Source: Spinacia oleracea
Lineage: Eukaryota > Streptophyta > Magnoliopsida > Caryophyllales > Amaranthaceae
Length of the DNA stretch: 64,000 nucleotides
Assembly: GCF_020520425.1 (NCBI RefSeq)
Contig: NC_079490.1
Location: 6,758,001-6,822,000 of the forward strand
Direction: 5' to 3'
Of the stretch, positions 11,931-23,410 are shown piece by piece (the stretch's first letter is position 1; every line of letters begins with the position of its first letter). The notes beneath the pieces are model-generated. The model had not been told where the DNA came from, did no database searches, and saw only the letters and a program-made list of their open reading frames with translations. Both the position numbers and the translations under genes were made by a program.

Positions 11931-14900
11931 TGGTGAATTTGGTGAATTTAGAAAAGATTTTACTTCAGAAGCTTAATGATATTTTAAATAAAGAAAGATT
12001 GATTTGGGCTCAAAAATCAGGCATGAACTGGAGAAAATATGGTGATTATAATACCAAATACTTTCACATGATTGCTAATATTAAGAAATCAAGAGGGAAA
12101 ATTCTAACCTTAAAAAATAGTGACGATGTGTGGATTACAGACCAAGATCAACTTAAGATTATGGCTACTGATTATTTTCAAAAGCTTTTTACTACTACTA
12201 GATTGAGTGGTAATTTATTTTGTTGTACTCATAGTAATTTTTCCATTAATCATGAGGAATACAATGTTTTGGATTCACTAATTACTATGGATGAGGTTCG
12301 TAGCAATCTTTTTGCTATGGATCCGATTAAAACACCGGGTCCAGATGGAATTCAACCCATTTTCTTCCAGAAACATTGGGCCCAATTAGGTCACATTATC
12401 TATGATTTTTGCAACTCCTGTTTTCACAATGGAAAAATCCCAGAAGATATTAATCGCTCTTATATTGCCCTTATTCCTAAAAATGCTTGCCCTTCAATAA
12501 TCGCTTAATTTAGACCAATTGGTTTATGTAATACTATATATAAGCTTATCACCAAGATTATATCTTCTAGATTAAAAACTATTCTAGGTCGTATTATAAG
12601 TCCGTTCCAATCTAGCTTTATTCATCGCCGTGGTATAGAAGATAATGTGATCCTCGTGAAAGAAATGGCTCATCACTTTCATAAGGTAAAGAAAAGAAAT
12701 AAAATAATGGCTTTGAAATTAGATATCACTAAAGCCTATGATAGCTTAGAGTGGGATTTTATTAGGGAAACGCTTTTATATTTTCAATTCCCTTCAAAGA
12801 TGATTGATCTTATTATGTCTTGTATTACTTCCCCTTCAATTTCAATCCTTTGGAATGGGGAAATTTGTAGTAATTTTAAGCCTTCTAGGGGAATTCGTCA
12901 GGGAGATCCTCTTTCTTCTTATATTTTTGTTTTATGTCTTGATAGATTATCTACTCTCATTGAAAATGCGGTTCAATCTCACAATTGGAAACCTATTGCT
13001 ATCACTAAAAATATCAAGATCTCTCATGTATTTTATGCTGATGATGTCTTCCTTTTTAGTATTGCTACTAAGGACTATTTAGAAAAGATTATGCATACCT
13101 TGAATGTCTTTGGTGAAAGTTCTGGATTAAAAATTAGTATGAGCAAGTCCACTCTTATTTTTCCTTCAAATCTTCACCACTCTATAAGAGAGGATATTGC
13201 AGGAGATTATGGTTTTAAAATCTCTTCTTCTTTTGGAAAATACTTAGGGGTAGACATTAGGCCTAACAAGTTGAAGATTTCAAACTATCTAACTCTCCTG
13301 GACAAATCTATGGACAGAGTGAGAGGTTGACAAGCAAAATTTCTAAATATGGCAGGTAGATGCACCCTAATTAAATCAGTTTTAAACTCTTATCCTCTTT
13401 ATGCCATGCAAACTAATATTCTTCCTACTTTCATTACTTATGCTCTGGAAAAATGCTGCAGGAAATTTTTATAGAACAAGGTAGATAGAAGTAAATACAT
13501 GTCTAGGCTTTCTTGGGACAAAGTTACCAGACCTATTAATAAGGGAGGCCTTGGAATTAGAAGATTAAAAGAATGGAACTTGGCTTTCATGGCCAAATTG
13601 GGTTGGACGATCTTAACTAATTCAGATAAACTTTGGGTCAAAATTTTAAAAGAAAAATATCTTAAACATTCCAATTTCTTAAACTGTTTTGCTAATAATA
13701 CCCATTCCCCTTTATGGAGAGATATTCTCAAAGGTCGTTCCATTCTTGAACAAGGAATCATGATAGGAATTGGAAATGGAGAATCAACTTCTTTATGGTA
13801 TCATCATTGGGTTGGTGATCAACCCTTGTATAAAACTGAGGGGATTAGAATTCCAGAATCTAAGGCTCACTGGTTTGTGAGTCATATTATTCGTAATGGC
13901 TCTTGGTATTTAAATGACATTGATCATCTCATTCCTTCACATATTAAATCAAAAATCCTTTCCTACCCTCTTTCAAACAATTGTAAAGAGAAAGACTTTA
14001 TCAGGTGGATTTATTCCAAAAATGGTTGCTTTAATATTAAATCAGCTTATCATTTGCAAATTAATAACACTCTTATGTTTGCTTCCAACTACATGGCTTG
14101 GCAAAAAATTTGGAAAATTGTGAGTCCCTATAAATACAAGATGTTGCTGTGGAACTGTGCTTATCAAATTTTACCAGTTTCAGTCAATTTAAACCGTCTC
14201 ATCCCACACCTTTCCCCTACTTGTTCTAGATTCCATTCACACGCAGAAAATCATATCCATTTATTTAGGGATTGCCCTCAATCAAGTATTTTATGGACCT
14301 ATATTTTCCAGCGTATTTGGTCTAAGTCAAATTTTGACTTTAATTCTTTCTATAATTCTGATTGGACTGATTGGATTAGTTTAAACTTAAACAACTCTAG
14401 CAAGTGGAAAAGTATTTTTGTTGTTGCAATTTGGCACATTTGGATTTCTAGGAACAAAGTGGTTTTTGATCTTAAAATGAAATCTGCCTTTTCCCTTTAC
14501 AATGCTTTTTATGTGGATTGGAGTTTTGCTAACAATTGCTCACAGGGAAAGGAATTAAGTGGCAATCAAGTTCCTGGTTTAGCCAAAAAGACTTGGTTTC
14601 CTCCTAAGGAAGGGGTGATGAAATTGAACGTGGATGGAGCATGGAAATCAGATGCTGTTGCAGGTGGTGGAGGAGTGTTTAGAAGGTCAACGGGATCGTG
14701 GTTTGGGGGTTTCTCTAGCAAGTTCACAATGCATACACCCCTAGCTTCGGAGTTGTACGCTTTAAGGGAAGGTTTGATCATCGCAAAAGACTTCAAATTT
14801 GACAAGCTGGAAATTGAAACAGATGCTTTAAATCTTAAAGTGCTGCTTGGTAAAATTAAAAACATGATCATCATGAGCTTGGACCAGTTTTGAGGGAAGT

Positions 14901-15744
14901 TGCTCATCTTCTCAGCCAGAGCTGGGTTGTGAATTTCACTCATATCCCCAAATTCTGCAACAAAGTAGCTCATTCCCTTGCTGCCCATTTCCTAATTATG
15001 GCAGTTGGAAGTAAGCTGCATTACATCATCCCCTCATGTGCTAAGGCAGGTTATGAAGCTGATTTTGAAAATGCAAATCCGAAATATGTGGAGACAATGG
15101 CAAGGAATGCAAGAGAGCAGGCTATGTCGATTGTAGGAGCTAAACGTGCTCATGAAAATGCAGACACTTTGAATCAGGCTGCTTCCTCTGGCTCAGCTTC
15201 TCAGTTGGTTTTTGGTTCAATTGTCACTGATATTAGAGAAGCAGTGGATAACTTGAAAAAGATGGAGCAACACAATCAAAACAAGGGCAAAGAAAAATCA
15301 TTCATTCCTTTTGTTGTTGGTGGTTCAACAAGGGATACGGCAATTGAAATTGTTGAAGTTGAGGATGGAGAGATTACCAACAATTGAAGAACTCTATATT
15401 TTAATTTCTCACAAGCATTTTTGCAGGAAGGGAAAGAGATCGTGATGGGTGACTACGCTTCCTTTGTTTGGAGTTTATTTAATTTCAGTTATTTGGATTT
15501 CTTCTTTAAGTTTTTACAAAACTATGTTTAGTCCTACCTTTTGCCCCTTTTTGGCAAGTTTTTGGGTTCGATTGGGGTATTTGGAAAATTTGTCTAGTTC
15601 TTGGATATTAGCTAATTTTGCCCTCGCTCAGCGAGGCAATTTTCATTGTACATTATTGTAAGATATTAATATAGGACCAGAATATAGAACAGCATTTCTA
15701 TCATCAACAGAAATTTAATTTCGACAGCTTGAGTTAAAAAAAAA
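11931..15744 (+). mobile_element. L1-type LINE, 5'-truncated
   Basis: A non-LTR retrotransposon bounded by a perfect 16-bp target duplication and ending in a short A-run (15736-15744). The 5' part (ORF1 and endonuclease) is missing, as is usual for LINEs. Reverse transcriptase motifs in one frame: DPIKTPGPDGIQPIFFQ, KLDITKAYDSLEWDFI, SRGIRQGDPLSSYIFVL and the catalytic FYADDVFLF. Next come a thumb region, a zinc-knuckle-like RVT segment (MAWQKIWKI..CAYQILP) and a plant-type RNase H domain (LNVDGAWKSDAVAGGGG...SELYALREGL...LEIETD). In-frame stops lie at 12506, 13328 and about 13472, with a frameshift near 14870. After RNase H, about 110 residues continue to 15387 as a polar, acidic extension. 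The few breaks and exact TSD suggest a fairly recent insertion. It lies inside an older Copia relic. Confidence 0.92.
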
Positions 15745-15760
15745 GGTTGATCAATTAATT

Positions 15761-17040
15761 GAAAAAGTTTCCAAATTTAACGATTTAATTCATTAATTAA
15801 CAAAAATGTCCAAAATCGCACTTCGGGGGTTGTTTTAGAGATTCTGTTCTCATAAGTTGATCTTAAACCGCCGTTTAAAATCAGATTAGGGTCAGAAAAA
15901 TTGAAATTTTGTCAATTTACGAACACAGCAGCTTTTCAACGATTCATCCAATAATCAAGAAAAACATTTGAAAAGTTACGAATTAATTCTAACAATTTCA
16001 ACATAATTACAAACATAATAACATGCTAATAAGTACTTTGAATACATGTTGCTCATGATACCATTGTAGGGGTTTTACAGTTAAATACATAACATGATAG
16101 CGGAATAACCCCAAAGCCAGGAAGCATGTATAAAGTACAGATTAAGCAATACTTACGTTTGTAGCGTATTTTCCCTAGTTCAACGAATCACGAACACGAA
16201 CAAGAACTCCAGATGTCGTTCCTCTACTTGGTTCACCGACACGTTCAGATCTGTCTTGAGATCGATGGCTTAGAATTCACTCAAGATAGTTTGCTTTACG
16301 GAAGAACAATTTTAATGGAGGCACAGAGAGAGTTAAGGGTTTCTCTTGCCTTAGGTTAGAATCTGATTTTTGCATTAGGTTAGGAAAACATGTAGACTAG
16401 GTTATTATGATAACCTATCTAGTCAGCCAAGCCAGCCGGCCAAGCATAGAGCCCGACAGGCCAGGAAGGCCCACGACCGCAGCCACGCACAAGCGCACAA
16501 CACAACACGCAGTGGGCTGGGCCTCGCTACTGATGTTGTTGTGGCTTCCCCGTGCGCGCACAACCAAGGCAGCAAGGCCATGGGCCTTTACTCCTTGAGC
16601 TTTTCTTGTGGGCTTGCCTTCGTGTTTGCTTCCTTTAATTATCATTCGATAACTCATTTATCATTTCGTACTTGACGATCCATTGTCGTACGATACGATT
16701 ATTCTTTTCGCCTAGCTTACGAATATACGCAATCACGATATACGATTTCACGATTCAATGTTAAATCGTATAATTATGTTTTCCGAACTAATTTCCCGTA
16801 AAGCTATTAAATGAATTTCCGATTCATTTAATCCAATGATTTGTTACATGCCAATGGTGTAACCTTATAGGTTCAGTCAAGAGTAAGCTGTGAGCCTAAT
16901 AGAGATTAGAACTCACTGATCGGAAGCATTGCTCTAACTAGCTGTTCCGATCACTTGATCTCACTGAATTAATTTCTCGTAATTAATCTGAACCTTGGTA
17001 TTAGACTAATGCACATTGGGTGAAGGTCGTATTTCCTTCA
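15761..17040 (-). mobile_element. Copia LTR plus leader relic (fossil)
   Basis: A Copia fossil in minus orientation. The LTR spans about 16075-17040 (TGTAGGGG...TTCCTTCA, 966 bp). Just left of it, ATGATACCAT is the complement of a Met-tRNA primer-binding site, so this is a 5' LTR with about 300 bp of AT-rich leader (15761-16074). The rest of the body is absent. The leader seems to have begun near 11906 and was split by the LINE. The LTR shares the 'ggttcagtcaagagtaagct' block and the end 'atttccttca' with the larger Copia at 21999, so it is a related but older subfamily. It contains a GC-rich pocket at 16420-16580. Confidence 0.7.
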
Positions 17041-19819
17041 AAAAGCATAGGAACTCATAAACCTTAGGATGGGGAGTATGACCATCGCTGAATACTATAG
17101 CAAATTTATAGCGTTGTAGTAGAGGTTATGAGAAGGAGGAGAATTAACATATTATGTTTGCAGGAGACTAAGTGGGTTGAAAACAAGGCAAGATAAATAG
17201 CTCCACGGGGTTATAAGCTTAGGTATTCGGGAAAAACTAGGGGTAGGAATGGGGTAGGTATCCTTATTGACCGAGAATGTATTGATGATGTAGTGGACGT
17301 GTCTCGAAAGAGTGATCGAATTATGAGTATTAAGCTTGTGATAGGGGATGAAGTTGTAACTATTGTGAGTGCCTATACACCACAAGCAGGACTAGATGCT
17401 TCAACTAGACAAGAATTTTGGGAGTATTTAGAAGAAGTGGTGCAACATGTCCCTATAAGTGAGAAACTGATAATTGGTGGGGATCTCAACGGGTATGTAG
17501 GCTCGAGTCGCGATGAATTTGAAAGCATTCATGGTGGGTTTGGGTATGGGGAGCGGAATGTAGCGGGAAATGTTATTTTGAATTTTGTATTGGCATATGA
17601 ATTGGGTATAATGAACACTTGGTTTGAGAAAAGAGACTCTCACCTAGTAACCTATAGGAGTGGAGATAATACGAGTCAGATTGACTTCTTTTAGTAAGGA
17701 ATGCTTTGAGACAGTGCTACACCAATTGTAAGGTGATTTCGGGTGAGAGTACAGCAACCCAACATAGACTTGTGGTACTTTATTTTTGAGGTAGAAGTTA
17801 TATAAGGAGGAGAAGACCACTAGTGGAGCCTAGGATCAAGTGGTGGAAACTTCAAGGGGAGCAAAAACTAAAATTCGTGGAAAAGGTGGCAAGTGAAGGT
17901 ATTTGTGTCGGGGATATGGATTTCGAGCTATAAAGAGCAAACGAGAATGCTATAACGAGTTGGGAAAAAGTAGAAGTGATGAGAACTATGAGAAGTACAA
18001 GGAGGCTAAAAGGGAAGCAAAGAAGGCCGTAAGAGAGGATAGAGCAAAGGTGAATCAAGATCTTTACGCAAGATTGGACACAAAAGAAGGGGAAAAAGAG
18101 ATCTATAGACTTGCTCGAATGAGAGATAGAAAGACACGAGATATCGGGAGGATTAAATGTGTGAAAGATGTTGATCAAAAAGTTTTGGTGGGAGATAAGG
18201 AAATCAAGGATAGATGGAGGTTCTACTTTGATAACTTGTTCAACGGGGATCAAGGGTGCGATATTGGGGATACAAATATCCCTCGGGTTATGGTTAACCT
18301 AGACTTTATGCGAAAAATTCAAAAGAGAGAAGTCGAAATGGCACTGAAAAAGATGGGACGCAAGAGGGCAGTGGGGCCCGATGGTATACCTATCGAAGTC
18401 TTGGGATGCTTGGGAGAGAGAGGGGTTGTATGGTTAACAACTCTTTTCAACAAGATTTGGGGAAGTAATATGATGCCATTAGAGTGGAGGAAAAGTACCA
18501 TCATCCCCTTGTATAAGAACAAGGGTGATGTCCAGGATTGTGCCAACTATCGAGGAATCAAACTAATGTGTCATACTATGAAACTTTGGGAGCGGATTAT
18601 TGAGCAAAGATTGAGGAGAACTGTGAAAATTTCGGAGAACCAGTTTGGATTTATGCCTGGGAGATCGACTATGGAGGCCATTCATCTTATAAGGCAACTA
18701 ATGGAGAATTATCGGGATAAAAAGAAGGATTTACATATGGTTTTCATTGATTTGGAGAAGGCGTATGATAAGCTACCAAGGGAAATTCTTTGGTGGGCAT
18801 TAAGTAGGAAAGGAATTTCGAAGAAGTATGTTGATATCATCAAGGACATGTATGAGGGAGTTAGCACGAGTGTGAGAACTAGTTTTGGTAAGACCGAAGA
18901 ATTCCCCATTACGATTGGAGTGCATCAAGGTTCCGCACTTAGCCCGTTTCTTTTTGCTATAGTCATGGACGAATTGACGAGGTCAATCCAAGATGGTATA
19001 CCCTGGTGCATGATGTTTGCATATGATATTGTATTGATTGATGAAACAAAAGAAGGAGTGAAAAGTAAGTTGGAGTTATGGAGACAAACTTTGGAATCTC
19101 GGGGTTTTAGGCTGAGTAGAAACAAGACGGAATATATGGAGTGTAAGTTTAGTGGAGTCCAAGATAGAGAGACAGGGGCGATTACCTTAGATGGGAAAAT
19201 GGTCCAAGGCTCTAAAATGTTCCGTTATTTAGGATCCATTATCCAAAGGGATGATAATTGGATGGCGATGTGGCCCATAGAATCAAATCAGGTTGGTTGA
19301 AGTGGAAAGGTGTCACGGGGTTCATTTGTGATTCAGGCATGCCCCAAAGATTGAAGGGAAAATTTTACCGCACAACAATTCGACCGGCTTTGTTATACGG
19401 CACGGAATATTGGGCAGTGAAACATTGCCACGTGCACAAGATGAATGTGGCGGAGATGTGCATGTTACGTTAGATGTGTGGGCATACAAGAAAGGATCGT
19501 TTGAGGAATGCGATTATTAGGAAAAAAAGTAGGGGTTGCACCGATTGAGTTTAAGATGATGGAAAATCGTTTAAGATGGTTTGGACATGTAAGCAGAAGA
19601 CCAAGTGATGCCCCGGTTAGGGGGTAGAAGGGTGGCAAAGTGATAGAATTGCAAGGGGTAGAGGAAGACCTAAGAAAACTTGGAGGAAGGTGATTGAGCA
19701 CGATATGAGCTTTTTTGGGATTGAGAAAAATATGGCGTTGGATAGGACAGAGTGGAGGGAGAGAATATACATTGATGACTTCATTTGACTTATACAGCTC
19801 CAATATTTCTGATTCTCTC

Positions 19820-19854
<35 letters not shown>

Positions 19855-19870
19855 ATTTTTATTTCATTTT
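17041..19870 (+). mobile_element. RTE-type LINE, decayed
   Basis: A non-LTR element of the plant RTE type. An apurinic-endonuclease-like (EEP) domain starts near 17090 (RRRINILCLQETKWV, NGVGILIDRECIDDVV, IIGGDLNGYVG, TYRSGDNTSQIDFF). The reverse transcriptase follows (AVGPDGIPIEVLG, IIPLYKNKGDVQDCANYRGI, MVFIDLEKAYDKLPRE, GVHQGSALSPFLFAIVMDEL) and then the terminal RTE signature ([21 protein letters not shown]). The catalytic FADD motif reads FAYD (about 19018-19029), so the enzyme is dead by substitution as well as by several stops and frameshifts. The 5' end is truncated. The 3' end runs into (attttt)n low-complexity DNA at about 19816-19870. I saw no clear target duplication. Confidence 0.85.
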
Positions 19871-19972
19871 TAAAATTCTTTGAAATTTTTTAATTCTACA
19901 TGTTATTTTAAATGTACTTATTTTACTTATTCATTTATCTTAAACTTTACTTATTTTTCACGGATTTTTCAT

Positions 19973-20235
19973 GAAATACCCTTCAATTTTCACGAAATTC
20001 ACCAAATGCCCCTCAACTTTCAGAAATTCACCAAATGCCCCTCACCTTTAATATAATACCCAAACTACCCTTACTAATGACACGTCGTTAGTCCGCCGTT
20101 AGCCTACTTTTCTAATTCACCAAATGCCCCTACAATGTAACTTATTTCACCAAATACCCCTAATTTAAAATATAATTCACCAAATGCCCAAATGTAAAAA
20201 TTACCTTTTTAAAGCCCAACGGCTAGTTTTTGGGC
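19973..20235 (+). repeat. Left terminal inverted repeat of Mutator-like element
   Basis: Matches the reverse complement of 21557-21829 over nearly its whole length. The exceptions are small substitutions and an extra 'gggcgaacta' stretch on the right side. Confidence 0.8.
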
Positions 20236-20825
20236 ATGTGTATGTCGACCGAAAAGATGGAACAGTCCTTGTCGGATGGTGTTAAGGGGGAGGAAATTGA
20301 TGAAGCAGGTTCTCCGTGCTAATTTGTTGGTGGCGTTTCTGGGTTTTCTCCGGCTAACATCTCTCCATTTTTTTTAAGACAAGTGAGAGTATTTTTATTA
20401 TTAGATGCGAATACAACATTAGTTTACACCATAACTGAGCTTAATCATAGTTTGAGGGAGTTGCTGTAAAAAATCAGTAGCTCTAGCGACAACCATATGT
20501 CCATAATAGGACTAGACATCGAAAGACACTGCTATCAAGATGACACCAAACACCAACTTGCTGAAAAAGTTTCCATAGTGAAGTTGTGTCTCTTCGACAG
20601 TTGCTTGATTATCCAGTTGTTGCGGATTAATAAACCTATTTGTTCATTGGCCTAGTTCTTCCAAAGACAAGAGCTTACCTTTGTTGCTGTTAAAATGAAC
20701 AACTGTCTTAAAGCGTTGAACAGAGATTATGGGATTCAATGCAGGAATGCTTTTGATTTGGTGAATTGGTTGTAACTATTAAACAGGATAAAAACAGACC
20801 AATGAAAAGTTCAAAACATTTGGAT

Positions 20826-20998
20826 TGCAATATTTGGCGAATCTATTTACACCGGGTAAAGAATTATTTTTGAACGTGCTTAAAGGTCCTGCAGCACCTC
20901 TAGGAAGTTGGGGTGCTACTATGTTGTCTTTACAACAAATTGAAGCAGCTACTCGTGATGCTTACTTGTGCTACCTTGTTGCGTATTTCTCTTGTTAA
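20826..20998 (+). pseudogene. 3'-5' exonuclease-like C-terminal fragment
   Basis: A frame ending at the TAA at 20996 reads LQYLANLFTPGKELFLNVL, then KGPAAPLGSWGATMLSLQQI, then EAATRDAYLCYLVAY. The pattern W-x(5)-LS-x-x-QI-x-x-A-x-x-DAY matches the last motif of DnaQ-like (Werner-type) 3'-5' exonucleases, in which the DAY/DAF aspartate is a metal ligand. The earlier DxE motif is not seen in this frame. It lies inside the Mutator-like element, which suggests capture of part of a host gene. The assignment rests on one motif. Confidence 0.4.
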
Positions 20999-21277
20999 TT
21001 ACTCCATATTCGGGAAGTAAACTGCTTCCTCATGAAATTGTAATCAATCTACCATTTCTGTTGCTAATAATTTCAGATGTGTCAGAAATAAAGTGTACTA
21101 AAAATATCAGCAACAGATTAAGCATATTCAACACACAAAAAAACTCACTTATCAAACTAGATTAAGCATGTTCACCATTCAAAAACATCATAATTATTGT
21201 ATTCACCATTCAAAAATAACTTCATATAGTAACAGATATACTGAAACAATATGTAGTATGGATCAAAAACATCATAA

Positions 21278-21451
21278 TTAAGCATATTCGCCATTGTTTC
21301 TTGGATCACACTTGTAGTATACCCTTTGTGGATTGAGTGTTGTATCGGAGCTACGAATGACAAATTTCCTCCCACGATAACAGATTTTATTTGGGACTCT
21401 AACATATGTGGAATCATTATGTGTGGATGATGATTTTGAATGATAGCTCAT
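21278..21451 (-). CDS. GRF-type zinc-finger small protein
   Basis: A 57-codon ATG-to-stop frame on the minus strand, inside the Mutator-like element. Residues 1-20 are Ser/His/Thr-rich. Then comes KICYRGRKFVIRSSDTT, then LNPQRVYYKCDP. This fits the start of a GRF zinc finger (C-x-x-G, V-x-R-x-S, NP-x-R-x(3)-KC). GRF fingers bind single-stranded DNA or occur in small plant proteins of unknown role. The usual second half (G-C-x-F-F-x-W) is missing, so the finger is short, or it continues in an unseen exon. The frame is also open in the duplicated copy at 30668-30841, with two residue changes. Expression is unknown. Confidence 0.5.
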   Translation of the reverse strand: MSYHSKSSSTHNDSTYVRVPNKICYRGRKFVIRSSDTTLNPQRVYYKCDPRNNGEYA

Positions 21452-21556
21452 GACACAAAATGAGATGAAACTACAACAAAATAACTTGGTGACTAAATAA
21501 ACACTCAGAACAGGGTTATTTATACTAAAACAATAAGCTACGAATATTTTTCAATC

Positions 21557-21829
21557 CCAAAAAACTAGCCGTTGGGCTTTAAAAAGGTAATTTTTACATT
21601 TGGACATTTGGTGAATTATATTTTAAAATAGGGATATTTGGTGAAATAAGTTACATTGTAGGGGCATTTGGTGAATTAGAAAAGTAGGCTAACGGCGGAC
21701 TAAGGGCGAACTAATGGCGCGTCATTAGTAAGGGTAGTTTGGGTATTATATTAAAGGTGAGGGGCATTTGGTGAATTTCTGAAAGTTGAGGGGCATTTGG
21801 TGAATTTCGTGAAAATTGAGGGGTATTTC
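21557..21829 (-). repeat. Right terminal inverted repeat of Mutator-like element
   Basis: Inverted copy of 19973-20235, and also duplicated at 30947-31209. It lies upstream of the minus-strand GRF ORF and so could act as that ORF's promoter; that role is an inference. Confidence 0.8.
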
Positions 21830-21880
21830 TGAAAGTATAACGCCGTTCGTTTTTTAGCAGAGATTGAGACGTAGGCAGCT

Positions 21881-21998
21881 ATGGAATTGCCAATAAAGCC
21901 AACGTTTCAGCCTATTCAGCCTAACGATGTGTCGGATGGTGCTGAACTTCAATTCTATTTTGTGCTTGTTCAACCAAACCGTCGCACACCACTAGAAA
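21881..21998 (+). pseudogene. PNO1-like N-terminal segment, copy attached to Copia
   Basis: From the ATG at 21881 the frame reads MELPIKPTFQPIQPNDVSDG, then AELQFYFVPVQPNRRTPLE. This corresponds to the N-terminal region of PNO1 (family pattern KP-x-FEPL, EMSDG, and HRYTPLKKAW). The frame is cut at 21999 by the Copia LTR. What follows the LTR is Copia body, not the rest of PNO1, so this copy is only the first 39 codons. The same 118 bases, nearly identical, are at 31260-31377. The 'ttttttagcag' just upstream looks like a splice acceptor of a 5' leader intron. Confidence 0.65.
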
Positions 21999-23410
21999 TG
22001 TTAGGTTATGATTCATATGACAAAACATAAATCATGCGGAAAAACCATAAAGCCAGGAAAGCATATTATTTACACATAATTATTTAGCATAGTTTAGATG
22101 CATACACTTTGTTGCGTGCCCTCCCTAGCTGCGCCCGAACCGAACAAGAACAAGTCTTTAATACTCCAAGTGTCGTCCCTCCGTAGATAGTCCACAGCAC
22201 GTCCAGATCCGCCTAAAGCTTGATCAACTAGAATCGCCCTTAAGGTACTTGGAATTTTCGGGTAGTTGTAGGCAATTGTGTGACTGAATTTTGCTCTCAA
22301 AATCACTTTGAATACTTGAATACTCGATGTAAATTATGATCCCTTAACTCATATTTATAGACCATGGAATAAGTAATCGAATCCTACTAGGATACGAATT
22401 GATTAAATTAGAATCCTAGTAGAATTCTTATTTAATTAATTTATCTTTTAGGATTAGGAATTTAATCATTAAACAAATCCTATACTCTTTAGGTTTCGTA
22501 TGTGAACACAAACTCTACACGAGCATGACCCGCAAGCGTGCAGGCCATGCCCGCGCACAGCCCACACGGCCGCTTGGCCCACGCGCGCTGCAGCAATGCT
22601 CGCAGCCCACTGCGCGCGCTACGCGCGCTGCCACGGCCTGCTGGGCCTGGCCTTGCGCTGGGCCTGGCGTGGCCTTGGCTGTTCGTGTGGCGCGCTTGGC
22701 TTTCTGGACGATGGCCCGGCTTCGTGCTGGGCCTTCGTCTGGCAGGCCTCGTCCGATGCTAATTCGTACGATACGCTTCCGATTAAATTCCCGATTCCGG
22801 AATTTATTTCCGATACGAACAATATTTAATATTTTTGATTCCGGAATTAATTTCCGTTTCGAACAAATATTTAATATTTCCGTTTCCGGAATTATTTTCC
22901 GATTCCGATAATATTTTCGATTCTGACAATATTTCCGTTTCCGGCAATATTTCCGATTCCGGCAATATTTCCATTTCTGATAATATTTTCTGATACGTAC
23001 CATGTTTCCGTTTCCGGCAACATCTACGACTTGGATAATATTTATATTTCCGATACGATCCATATTTCCGTTTCCGGCAATATCATCGTTTCCGGAGTAT
23101 TCATTTCTTGCCTGTGACGATCTCAGCTCCCACTGAAACCAAGATCCGTCGATTCCGAATATCCATAGATGGAGTATTTAATGCCATTAAATACTTGATC
23201 CGTTTACGTACTATTTGTGTGACCCTACAGGTTCAGTCAAGAGTAAGCTGTGGATTAATATAATTAATTCCACTTGAACTGAAGCGGCCTCTAGTCAGGC
23301 ATTCAGCTCACTTGATCTCACTGAATTATTAACTTGTTAATTAATACTGAACTGCATTTATTAGACTTAATATTATATGCATACTTGGACCAAGGGCACT
23401 ATTTCCTTCA
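21999..23410 (-). repeat. Copia 3' LTR
   Basis: A 1,412-bp LTR with TG...CA ends. Inside are a GC-rich block (about 22523-22760) and a degenerate array built on TTTCCGATTCCGG / TTTCCGTTTCCGG units (about 22780-23100). It is nearly identical to the solo LTR at 31378-32807. The latter has an extra short repeat of 'aagcccacgcgagct' near 31970. Confidence 0.88.

Larger units (their letters stand above)
19973..21829. mobile_element. Mutator-like element with long inverted repeats
   Basis: About 1.86 kb bounded by inverted repeats of about 265 bp (19973-20235 and 21557-21829). Each TIR contains several copies of the motif TTCACCAAATGCCCC, or its reverse complement GGGGCATTTGGTGAA. No transposase is present. 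The interior has a minus-strand 57-codon GRF-zinc-finger ORF (21278-21451) and a plus-strand fragment resembling a 3'-5' exonuclease (20826-20998), like gene-carrying MULEs. The element sits between the RTE LINE and the start of a PNO1-like gene, apparently in or near that gene's 5' leader. I could not find a flanking target duplication, so the superfamily is inferred from TIR length. The right third is repeated at 30657-31209. Confidence 0.7.

Noticed and set aside
22515-23063. Long frames with NRKYCRNRKYCQNRKYY-type repeats (also 31848-32501)
   Set aside because: These are readings of the TTTCCG-rich array inside the LTR, not a protein gene.
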